Part shown: in pieces, positions 35,048 through 44,160 of the stretch | Numbering within the stretch: the first letter of the stretch is position 1 | How the letters are laid out: the number at the start of each line of letters is the position of its first letter | Source: Geopseudomonas aromaticivorans | Lineage (GTDB): Bacteria; Pseudomonadota; Gammaproteobacteria; Pseudomonadales; Pseudomonadaceae | Length of the DNA: 64,000 bases | Reading direction: 5' to 3' | Assembly: GCF_019097855.1 (NCBI RefSeq) | Contig: NZ_JAHRGL010000019.1 | Span: forward strand, 186,001 to 250,000 | Notes under the pieces: generated by a model | What the model saw: the letters and a program-made list of their open reading frames with translations, nothing else | What the model was told of the DNA's origin: nothing | The model's database searches: none | Translations under genes and position numbers: made by a program

Positions 35048-36229
35048 CTAGGCCGGCGAGTCCAGGGACGTGGCCAGTTTCCGGTGCCGTTGGGTGGCGT
35101 ACAGTGCATTGAAGCCGAACAGGGTCAAGGACGATATCAGGTAGGCTGCAGCTGCACCGGTTTGCGCGAATCGCATGATCAGCAGCGGACTTGCTATAAC
35201 CGCAACCACGGTCGAGAAAAGGGCTGCCACGAGTATCTTGTTGAACTGTCTGTTGGCCACCAGGACTGCATTCGACAGGGTGGACAGGAAGTGCAGTCCA
35301 CCGGCAACGCCGATCATCGCCAGGATGTGATAGGGATAGTCGATTTTCGTCTTGTATATGATTTCTATCGCCGGGTTGGCCAGCAGCATCATGAACGCCA
35401 GATAGCCACTCGAGTAGATAATGAAAAACAGCCAGGCCCTCCTGGGAATCCCATGCTGCGTGATTCTGGGGATGATCGCCTGGCAGATCGAGTTGATCGG
35501 CAGGGTCGCGAAGGCGATGAAGTAGGTCAGCATCACGAATTCCGCGAGTGCCTGCTCGTCCAGGATATGGTTTATCGAGATTCTGGGAATACTTGAATTC
35601 AGGCTGACGATGAACGAGCCAAGCGCGAGTGGTGTACCGGTCTTGATGATGTTCAGGAGGCCTGTATCGCGGGGGGCTTCCTTTTCTTCTTGGCGGCGGT
35701 CGTAAATGAAGTAGACGATCAGCGTTGCTGCCGGGTAGACAAGGAGCATCTCCTTTACCCTGATGCCCAGGGCGAAGAGCGCCAGGAACAGCGCGGCGAA
35801 CAGTGTCAGCTTGGCGATCTTGGAGACGCCGTACCTATACAATCCACCAGACCGCACCCAGGTTCCGTAGCTCAGCTCCGACAGGTTGTCCGACAGTTTG
35901 ATCAGGAAGACGAGGGTGGCTATCGTTGCGTCGCCATCCGTTACCGCGAGGATGGCCAAGTAGTAGAGGGTCAGTACCAGCAGGCCAGTCTGCTGGGCGC
36001 GCCGGTATGTGCTGAGGCCGTGCTCCCGGTTGTTGTCGGACGCAATCGAGTTCCTGACGCCAAAGGTGGTGAGTATGGCCGCCGGCGTGAACAGCGCCAG
36101 ATAGTAGGCATACTCGCCAGCGGCCGCGATGGATATCAGGCGCGACAGCACTACCAGCACCGACCACTGCGCCAGGGCATAGGCGACCGATCCGCAGATG
36201 TGGAAGAGCGCCTCCCGCTTCAGGCTCAT
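35048..36229 (-). CDS. Oligosaccharide flippase (Wzx-like, locus B)
   Basis: 393 aa from ATG 36229, overlapping the epimerase stop (ATGA). A longer frame exists but starts inside wbpP. About 10-12 TM helices. The N-terminal [20 protein letters not shown] and [20 protein letters not shown] match the Wzx/MVF start. The size is near the lower end of the family. It exports the undecaprenyl-linked repeat unit of locus B to the periplasmic polymerase. Confidence 0.85.
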   Translation of the reverse strand: MSLKREALFHICGSVAYALAQWSVLVVLSRLISIAAAGEYAYYLALFTPAAILTTFGVRNSIASDNNREHGLSTYRRAQQTGLLVLTLYYLAILAVTDGDATIATLVFLIKLSDNLSELSYGTWVRSGGLYRYGVSKIAKLTLFAALFLALFALGIRVKEMLLVYPAATLIVYFIYDRRQEEKEAPRDTGLLNIIKTGTPLALGSFIVSLNSSIPRISINHILDEQALAEFVMLTYFIAFATLPINSICQAIIPRITQHGIPRRAWLFFIIYSSGYLAFMMLLANPAIEIIYKTKIDYPYHILAMIGVAGGLHFLSTLSNAVLVANRQFNKILVAALFSTVVAVIASPLLIMRFAQTGAAAAYLISSLTLFGFNALYATQRHRKLATSLDSPA

Positions 36230-37281
36230 GCCGTATGCCTTTTCAGAGGCTGGGCGGAGCGGAGGAAGTCCACGTACCAGGGCATTGCCCTTTCGATGCC
36301 GGCCCGAATGTCGAACTGGGGCGCGTAGGCGAGCAGCTTGCGGGCCTTGCCTATGTCCGCCAGCGAGTGCCTGACGTCGCCAGGGCGGAAATCCCGGTAG
36401 ACGGGGGGCCTGGAATAGCTGATGCCGCTGTTGCTCAGGCTGTCCTTCAGGGCGGCAAACAGCTGGTTGAGTGTCGTCCTCTCGCCAACGGCGATGTTGT
36501 AGACCTGATTGCGGGCGGATTCGTCCGCGGTCGTGGCGGCCAGCAGGTTGGCTTGCACCGTGTTCTCGATGAAGCAGAAGTCGCGACTGCTTTCGCCATC
36601 TCCATTGATGAAGACATCCTCGCCATTGATCATTGCCGCGATCCACCTCGGGATCACGGCGGCATAGGCGCCGTTCGGATCCTGGCGTTTTCCGAACACA
36701 TTGAAATAGCGCAGTCCGATGCTGGCGAAACCGTAGGTCCGAGCGAATACCTCGGCGTACAGCTCGTTGACGTACTTGGTGACGGCGTAGGGCGACAAGG
36801 GTTTGCCGATCACATCCTCCACCTTGGGCAGTCCGGGGTGGTCGCCATAGGTGGAGCTGCTGGCGGCGTAGACGAAGCTTTTCACCCGGCAGTCGCGTGC
36901 GGCAATCAGCATGTTGAGAAAGCCGTCGATATTGGTGGCATTGGTCGCTACCGGATCATCGATCGAGCGCGGCACCGAGCCGAGAGCCGCCTGGTGCAGC
37001 ACATGATCAACCCCTGCGCAGGACATCCGGCAGTCGGACGGGTTGCGGATATCTCCTGCGATAAAACGAAAGCGCGCCCATTGCTCGGCTGTTACCTCGC
37101 GCTGTACTTCGTCGAGGTTGCGCTGATGGCCGGTCGCGAAGTTGTCGAGACCCACCACATGCTGGTCTAGCCGGAGCAGAGCCTCCAGCAGATTGGAGCC
37201 GATAAAGCCGGCTACCCCGGTGATCAGCCAGGTTCGCGGGGCTGTGGTGAGCTTGCGCTGCAGGGTTGGATAGCTGGTCAT
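36226..37281 (-). CDS. wbpP: UDP-GlcNAc C4-epimerase, WbpP/TviC type
   Basis: 351 aa, ATG 37281. The extended SDR start [20 protein letters not shown] (about 17-36) has the GxxGxxG motif. [16 protein letters not shown] (about 44-59), [20 protein letters not shown] (about 95-114), the catalytic [10 protein letters not shown], and [20 protein letters not shown] (Y-x3-K) follow. The sequence closely resembles WbpP of Pseudomonas and TviC of the Vi capsule as I remember them. It interconverts UDP-GlcNAc/UDP-GalNAc or their uronic acids. With the dehydrogenase 37 bases upstream it forms the standard pair for UDP-GalNAcA. Confidence 0.92.
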   Translation of the reverse strand: MTSYPTLQRKLTTAPRTWLITGVAGFIGSNLLEALLRLDQHVVGLDNFATGHQRNLDEVQREVTAEQWARFRFIAGDIRNPSDCRMSCAGVDHVLHQAALGSVPRSIDDPVATNATNIDGFLNMLIAARDCRVKSFVYAASSSTYGDHPGLPKVEDVIGKPLSPYAVTKYVNELYAEVFARTYGFASIGLRYFNVFGKRQDPNGAYAAVIPRWIAAMINGEDVFINGDGESSRDFCFIENTVQANLLAATTADESARNQVYNIAVGERTTLNQLFAALKDSLSNSGISYSRPPVYRDFRPGDVRHSLADIGKARKLLAYAPQFDIRAGIERAMPWYVDFLRSAQPLKRHTA

Positions 37282-37318
37282 CTTGGCTGCTCCGTGATGT
37301 CCCGACGCATGGCGGTTG

Positions 37319-38596
<1,278 letters not shown>

Positions 38597-38702
38597 GGTG
38601 TTCATCCTGATGGGGCCAGTGGTGGGCTTGGCCATCCATGGTCAGGGCTAGGCGGCGTGTCTTCCCGGCGCGCACGGTACTTTGCAGTTGCCCGGTCGGG
38701 CT

Positions 38703-39428
38703 TCAGGCGAAATGCCCGTGGGCGATCTGCCATGGGGTGTCGATGACCAGCCGTTCGGCTTGAAAGGCGCCGACGATGCGTGCGGCGTGCTCCATGCCTT
38801 CGCTCAGTACAGGGGGGCGGTGCTGTACGTTGTGCGCGTCGCTGGCGAGGATGGTGACCAAGCCCAGCTCGAGGAGGGCGTTGGCGATCATCTGTGCCGG
38901 TTCGCCAAAGCGGCCGGCGACAGCGCCGGCAGTGACCTGCAGCAGGCAGCCCTGTTCGATGAATGGCTTGAGCTTGCGTGGACAGTGCATCACACCCTTG
39001 TTGCGCTCGGGGTGGGCGATCATCGGCATGACGTCGTGTTGCAGCAGCCATTCGGTGAGCCGTTCGGCGCCGAAAGGTACTTCGCTGTGCGGCAGCTCAA
39101 GTAGCAGGACCCGCTTGCCGTGCCAGGTGCCCAGGAAGGGCAGGGTGCCCTGTTCTATGCCATTCATCAGCTCCGTGCCGTAGCGCACCTCGGCAGCGGC
39201 AGCGACCTGCAGCGCAATCCCCTCCTCGCGCAGGCCATCGACCAGCTGCTTGTGGGCTGCGGCGATGCTGGCGACGGTGTTGTCATACCGGCCGGGATGG
39301 ATATGGGGCGTGCAGACCACATGGGTAATGCCTGCCTGGACGGCCATGCGCGCCAGATGCAGGGCCGTTGCGAGGTCTGGGGCGCCGTCATCGATGCCCG
39401 GCAACAGGTGATTGTGCAGGTCGATCAT
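38703..39428 (-). CDS. CpsB/CapC-type PHP-domain tyrosine phosphatase (locus B)
   Basis: 241 aa from ATG 39428, the same length as the locus A copy and clearly paralogous: MIDLHNHLLPGIDDGAPDL, TPHIHPGRYDN, MIAHPERNKGVM and LASDAHNVQHRPP, with differences mainly in the middle and C-terminus. The same PHP metal ligands are present. It is expected to dephosphorylate the adjacent Wzc. The gap to wzc is 78 bases, without the repeats found in locus A. Confidence 0.9.
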   Translation of the reverse strand: MIDLHNHLLPGIDDGAPDLATALHLARMAVQAGITHVVCTPHIHPGRYDNTVASIAAAHKQLVDGLREEGIALQVAAAAEVRYGTELMNGIEQGTLPFLGTWHGKRVLLLELPHSEVPFGAERLTEWLLQHDVMPMIAHPERNKGVMHCPRKLKPFIEQGCLLQVTAGAVAGRFGEPAQMIANALLELGLVTILASDAHNVQHRPPVLSEGMEHAARIVGAFQAERLVIDTPWQIAHGHFA

Positions 39429-39506
39429 GAGCGAGTCCTGATTGTCCATGGGCACATACACCGGCGAGGCGCAGCCCCCTTGGCGCTTTAGCGAACATCT
39501 TCGGTC

Positions 39507-41768
39507 TCAGACCTTTTCCGGCAAGGCGGCCGCCTGAGGGGGCGGATTCTTGCTGTATCCGTAGTAGTCGTAGTAACCGCCGTAGTGATAGCCGTGCTTC
39601 TGAGCCTTCTTGACGTCTACCTGGTTGAGCACCACGCCCGTCACCGGTGAATTGCTCTGCAGCAATTGACCTACTCCCCTCTTGACCAGCGGGATCGGCG
39701 TTGCTTCGGACTTGATCACGTAGATTTGCGCATCGGCATGGATGGCCAGCAGTGATGCGTCGCTGACGGCCTGGGTCGGGGGCGAGTCGATGATCACCCG
39801 GTCGTAGTGGCTTTTGAGGTGTTCGATGATCTTGGCGAAGCGCTCCGAGGACAGCAGTTCGAGCGGGTTCGGTGGTACCAGGCCGGCGCACAGCATGTCG
39901 ATGCCTGCCACGGTCTTGATGCAATCCTCGATTCTGGCGGTACCAACAATCAGGTTGGCCAGGCCGGGTGCTCCCACCGGGAACTTGAAGTTCTTCGCCA
40001 AGGTCGGGCGGCGCAAGTCCGCGTCAACCAGCAACACCTTTTCCATCTGGCCGAAGGCGAAGGCCAGGTTGGCCGCCACGGTGCTCTTGCCTTCGCCGGG
40101 CTGGGAGGAGGTAACCACCAGGGTGCGGTGCCGCTTGTGCAGGTCTGACAGTATCAGGCTGGTGCGTATGGTGCGGATTGACTCGCTGAAAGCCTTGTCC
40201 TTGTCGCTGGTGAAAAGCTGGGCGAGCTCGGCGCGCTGCCTGTTCTTTATCAGCGGCAGGATGCCCAGCACCGGCAGGTTGAGCTTGGACTCGACGTCCT
40301 GGGTGCTCTTGAAGGTGTTGTTGAGCACCTCCAGCAGCAGGCTGAGGCCGATGCCTGCCATCAGGGCGAGGGCTCCGGCGAATGCGACGATCATGCTCCG
40401 CTGGGGTGAGAAGGCCTCGGTCGGCAGTGCAGCCCGGTCGACCACCCGGGCGTTGGCCGAGTCCATGTCGGATGTGGCTGCAGTTTCCTTCAGGCGGGTC
40501 ATGAAGGTGTCGTGCAGGGCGCGGTTGGCTTCCACCTCGCGCATCAGCTCGCGTACCTGGAATTCCTTGCGGGATATCTTCTGGATCTGCGCCTTGTTGG
40601 CATCGACCGAAGCGCGCAGCGAGCTTTCGTTGGCAACCGCCAATTGGTAGTTACGCTCTATGCCGGCGACGATCTGTTCGACCTGGCCGCGCAGGCTGGC
40701 GGAGGCGGCGCTGAGATCGGAGCGAGCGGCCTCCATGGCAGGGTGTTGGGCACCATAGCGCTTGGACAGCTCGTCGACCTTGGCGCGGGCCCTGGCTTCG
40801 TCGGCCTTGAACTGCTGGATCAGCGGGTGACCGAGAACGGCCGGAATGGTGGCGAGTTTTTCCCAGCCGCCGCTGCGCATGGATTGCACCTGGCGGTACT
40901 GACTCTGCACTTCGGCGCGCTGGCGGCGGGCGTCGATCATGCGGTCGCTGGTGGCAGACAGCTCTGCGGCGTTGATGGTCGACACGCCGTCAATGTCCAC
41001 CAAGTTCTCCTGCTCGCGGAATGCCTGCAGCTTGTCTTCAGCCTCCTTGAGTTTGATGCGCAGCTCCTTCAAGCGGCCATTCATCCACTGGCTGGCGCTC
41101 ATGGACATCTCCATGGAGGCCTCGATCTGGCTTTCAATGAAGCCGTCGGCCAGGGTGTTGGCCGCCTTGGCGGCAAGGTGTGGGTCAGTCATTTCGACCT
41201 GTACCTTGACCAGCTGGCTCTTGCCCATCGGTGCGATGCTGACCCGCTTCATGAAGGCCTTGGTGACCTCGTCGAAGATTTTCGCTTCGGTCGGGTCTGC
41301 AATTTCTTCCAGATCTTCCGGGAGGGTTGCGGGAATGGCCTGCTCAATGTTGAAGCTGGCCAGCATGCCCTTGATGTCGATCAGTGGCTCGGGCCGCTGG
41401 CGCGGATCGAATTCGGGGTTGGTGGTTAGCTCCAGCTGCTTGACCACGCGCTCAGCAAGGGCACGGGACTTGAGGAGCTCGAACTGGGTCTGGAGATATT
41501 CATTGCCGGCACCTTCGACGCCGTAGACCTGCTCGATGGAGACGACGTTGGCCTTTTTCTGCTCGATCAGCAGAGTGCTGGCTGCCCGGTAGGTCGGGGT
41601 TATGGCAAAGGAGCCCAGTCCCGCCACCATCATGACGATCAACACCAGGCCGAGGATGCTCCACTTGCGACGCCAGATGGTGCGCCACGCGTGCAGCAGT
41701 TCGGGCGCATCATTTTCCAGTCTCCTGGCGATCCAGGTCTGCTCTTGGGTATGAGCTGTCGCGTCCAT
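39507..41768 (-). CDS. wzc: Wzc-type polysaccharide co-polymerase / tyrosine autokinase (locus B)
   Basis: 753 aa, ATG 41768. TM1 at about 40-60 (ILGLVLIVMMVAGLGSFAI), a periplasmic coiled-coil domain nearly identical in long stretches to the locus A copy, and TM2 at about 447-467. The kinase domain has Walker A SSQPGEGKST (about 556), LLVDADLRRP and VIIDSPP. The C-terminal tyrosine cluster is YHYGGYYDYYGYS. The duplication with locus A covers wza-wzc-cpsB. The two kinases differ most at both termini. Confidence 0.93.
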   Translation of the reverse strand: MDATAHTQEQTWIARRLENDAPELLHAWRTIWRRKWSILGLVLIVMMVAGLGSFAITPTYRAASTLLIEQKKANVVSIEQVYGVEGAGNEYLQTQFELLKSRALAERVVKQLELTTNPEFDPRQRPEPLIDIKGMLASFNIEQAIPATLPEDLEEIADPTEAKIFDEVTKAFMKRVSIAPMGKSQLVKVQVEMTDPHLAAKAANTLADGFIESQIEASMEMSMSASQWMNGRLKELRIKLKEAEDKLQAFREQENLVDIDGVSTINAAELSATSDRMIDARRQRAEVQSQYRQVQSMRSGGWEKLATIPAVLGHPLIQQFKADEARARAKVDELSKRYGAQHPAMEAARSDLSAASASLRGQVEQIVAGIERNYQLAVANESSLRASVDANKAQIQKISRKEFQVRELMREVEANRALHDTFMTRLKETAATSDMDSANARVVDRAALPTEAFSPQRSMIVAFAGALALMAGIGLSLLLEVLNNTFKSTQDVESKLNLPVLGILPLIKNRQRAELAQLFTSDKDKAFSESIRTIRTSLILSDLHKRHRTLVVTSSQPGEGKSTVAANLAFAFGQMEKVLLVDADLRRPTLAKNFKFPVGAPGLANLIVGTARIEDCIKTVAGIDMLCAGLVPPNPLELLSSERFAKIIEHLKSHYDRVIIDSPPTQAVSDASLLAIHADAQIYVIKSEATPIPLVKRGVGQLLQSNSPVTGVVLNQVDVKKAQKHGYHYGGYYDYYGYSKNPPPQAAALPEKV

Positions 41769-41792
41769 CTGGAGCCCCCTAGGGTCAATTGC

Positions 41793-42335
41793 TTAGAAGA
41801 AGCCCTGATCAATGTTGATGGTGTCGCCAGGCAGGATCTGCGTATCCAGCGTGGCCTGTTCGGGCCGCCGCTGCGGATCTTGGTCGCGGATGATGGTGAT
41901 GCGGCTGGTGGATGCCCGTTCGGTGAGCCCACCGGCCAACGCAATGGCACGGCGCAGGGTCAGCCCGGGCTGGAAGGCATAGCCTCCTGGGGTCTTCACT
42001 TCGCCGCTGATGAAGAACTCGCGGTACTTGAGGATGCTGACCGACACCCGCGGGTCGACCAGGTAGTTACCCTTGAGGCGCTCGGTAAGGGTGCGCTCGA
42101 TCTCGGCAGCCGTCTTGCCGCCCGCGCGCACGTCGCCGAGGAAGGGGTACGAGAAGGTGCCCGCGTCGTTGAGGCGGATCTCGTCGAAGCTGAGGTCGGG
42201 CTCGCCGAAGACGCTGATGCGGATGATGTCGCCGGAAGCCAGCTTGTAGGTGGAGTCGCCTTCGGCCATCACGCTGCCTACGCCGGGCAGGAGCAGGCTG
42301 AGGCTCAGGGCCAGGATGAAACGACGGAGAGTCAT
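41793..42335 (-). CDS. Polysaccharide export protein, short Wza-like form (locus B)
   Basis: 180 aa, ATG 42335. The signal peptide (about 1-24) has the core FILALSLSLLLPGVGSVMA. The mature part, YKLASGDIIRISVFGEPDLS, FSYPFLGDVRAGGKTAAEIE, REFFISGEVKTPGGYAFQPG and LTLRRAIALAGGLTERA, parallels the locus A protein closely. It also lacks the long C-terminal region of E. coli Wza. There is no barrel gene in locus B, so the outer-membrane exit route is unclear. Confidence 0.88.
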   Translation of the reverse strand: MTLRRFILALSLSLLLPGVGSVMAEGDSTYKLASGDIIRISVFGEPDLSFDEIRLNDAGTFSYPFLGDVRAGGKTAAEIERTLTERLKGNYLVDPRVSVSILKYREFFISGEVKTPGGYAFQPGLTLRRAIALAGGLTERASTSRITIIRDQDPQRRPEQATLDTQILPGDTINIDQGFF

Positions 42336-42565
42336 GGCGCGGTCTCCCTAATCCTAATGAAGCCGGGTCATCAACGGGGCTGCAGGCCGCGTCTGCAGCG
42401 GTGCCACAGATGACTGTTCGAGTCACCGACCGTTGGTGCTGCCTTTCCGGACGGTTATCTGGTCGTGTGGTGCGCGTCGCAGGTGCATCTGCCGGTGACG
42501 GCCTCACGTGTAGGGCGGGCGTCAGAGCAGCCCCGTTGCCCGGTTATGCGCTGGTACAGGTGTGG

Positions 42566-42865
42566 TCAGCTGCGGCTGGCTTTGCCATGGCTCCCGTTGC
42601 CGGGGTTGCTGCCAGGCCCGCCGCCATTGGGTATGGCCGGTGTGGCAGGGGTTGCCGGTTTGGCTGGAGTGCCTGCCGTGCCCGGGACCGCCGGAGTGGC
42701 CGGCGTAGCCGGTGTGGCTTTGCTCGTTTGGGGCTTGGCCTTCTCGTCGGCTGCGACGAGGATGCTGCCCGTCGTCGTCAGTCCGTGCGGTGCTGCGGGG
42801 GCCGCAAGCGCCTGGGTGGTGATCAGGGCCACTGCCAGGGCCAGAGTGGTCAGAGTCTTGCGCAT
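42566..42865 (-). CDS. Small secreted low-complexity protein (Pro/Ala/Thr/Gly-rich)
   Basis: 99 aa, ATG 42865. The signal peptide MRKTLTTLALAVALITTQ.. is cleaved after ALA. The mature chain has a short conserved-looking lead (PHGLTTTGSILVAADEKAKP), then a PATPATPAVPGTAGTPAKP-type repeat region and a Gly/Ser/Asn tail. No domain is recognised. The signal peptide resembles that of the locus A secreted protein (MKKTLTMLSLAVALT..), and both are the secreted gene immediately ahead of the export genes. It is probably extracellular or periplasmic and disordered. First gene of locus B, ~225 bases downstream of the ops element. Confidence 0.7.
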   Translation of the reverse strand: MRKTLTTLALAVALITTQALAAPAAPHGLTTTGSILVAADEKAKPQTSKATPATPATPAVPGTAGTPAKPATPATPAIPNGGGPGSNPGNGSHGKASRS

Positions 42866-43090
42866 TGTCGAAGCTCCTCGCGTGTAAACCAGACGGTCTT
42901 CTGAAGGCTAGATCATCAACTCTCATGCACCGCTGACGTGCCGGTAACTCGCGACAAGTGGTACAGGCAGGTGTGCTGTTGGCGGGCCCTGAGGGATGCC
43001 GGTAACGGCTGAAGTCCTGTTCCGGAGAGGGGCGCTATGCCTTGTGCATCTGGTCGGTTGCCTGGTTTTTGTTGTTTGACAGAGTCATTC

Positions 43091-43105
43091 AGGCACGCTA
43101 CCGCC
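43091..43105 (-). promoter_or_regulatory. ops / JUMPstart core element (locus B)
   Basis: The minus strand reads GGCGGTAGCGTGCCT, identical to the locus A element. Flanks are also shared (CGGAAAATC upstream, CTGAA downstream), while sequence further out differs. That indicates selection on the element rather than a recent copy. The first gene starts 225 bases downstream, giving a long untranslated leader in which RfaH-modified polymerase would be established. Confidence 0.88.
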
Positions 43106-44160
43106 CCAAGATTTTCCGTTGTTTCTTGAATACGAGAGTTCTTGTGAGTTAACGGCTTTCCCATCTGGGAATAGCGGATGGTGTGCCTATGGTCGTCAGT
43201 GTAGTGCGGCTTTTTGAGTCGTAAAGTCGACGGAATGGCGTCACCTGTTCGTGTGATTGTTGTGGTTTGGTCTTTTTTTGACGCGCCATGGGCTATCCTG
43301 CTTGGGAAGCATGGATATGTAAGGGGGAGGGGGATGGCTGCATCGTAAAATGGGTAATGAAGTCTGTCAGGACTTCCGGTCAGGCATGAAGGCTATGCTC
43401 TGAGCGGCGGGATAGTTGCGTCTGGCTACCTGTTCTTGCTTTGAAAACAGGGACTTGGCTGCTTTCTCGCGGGGATGGTTTGGAATTCGATGCACGCGGA
43501 GTCTGTGTGCGTGATTTTTCCATAAGCGATTTTTCGAAGTTCGTAATCCGGCTGATGTCTGGTTGTGTTTTTTGAAGTGTGACTTTCTGGGTATTCTGTC
43601 GTTATGGGGGTTGGTTGTTTACTTATTGGAGTTGGGGTCTATTGGTATCGGCGATTTGTTGTGGGTGGGTTCGATGTATTAATTGGTTTTTCTTGATTCG
43701 TCATGGTTGACTTTGTTTTGGTGGGGCAGTTTTTCGCGATTCCGGTAGAATTGGGGGATGCTCAACCTGTTGATTGGCTTGAGAAAAACGAACTCTCAGC
43801 GCATGGCATGAATATATTCAGCCTCTGTGTGCTGGCATCGCGCATGTCGATACGCTCCCGCCAATCTTCAGAAATGGAATTTTGTAGGTCTTGGCATATA
43901 GCATTAACTCATCCGTCAATGCCTGTCTGCCGCTCGGAGCTTGCGTCGATAAACTGCGCCGGGTTGACGGCTCTGCCCTGAATGGCGGAGGTTCCCAACT
44001 CAGCGAGATCAGGACAAGGGTACTCGCAGAGGCAGGCTGGTCCCCTCGTTGAGAAATGCTCGGCCGGGCTCCTGGCCGTATATGCGTACAGCAGGAACAC
44101 CAGTCCAAGATCGCCTCACCCAATGAGAGGCGAGAGCAGGGGCGCACGGCGGGCGCTGCG
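43106..44160. other. About 1 kb without a convincing gene, upstream of locus B
   Basis: Holds the presumed locus B promoter. No frame shows a recognisable protein. Short frames at 43703-43981 (plus) and 43818-44201 (minus) lack domains and good start sites. The left part is T/G-rich on the plus strand. The right part (about 43910-44160) is more GC-rich and overlaps possible coding remnants in more than one frame, perhaps a decayed gene or mobile element. No CRISPR, tRNA or clear IS end was seen. Confidence 0.4.
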
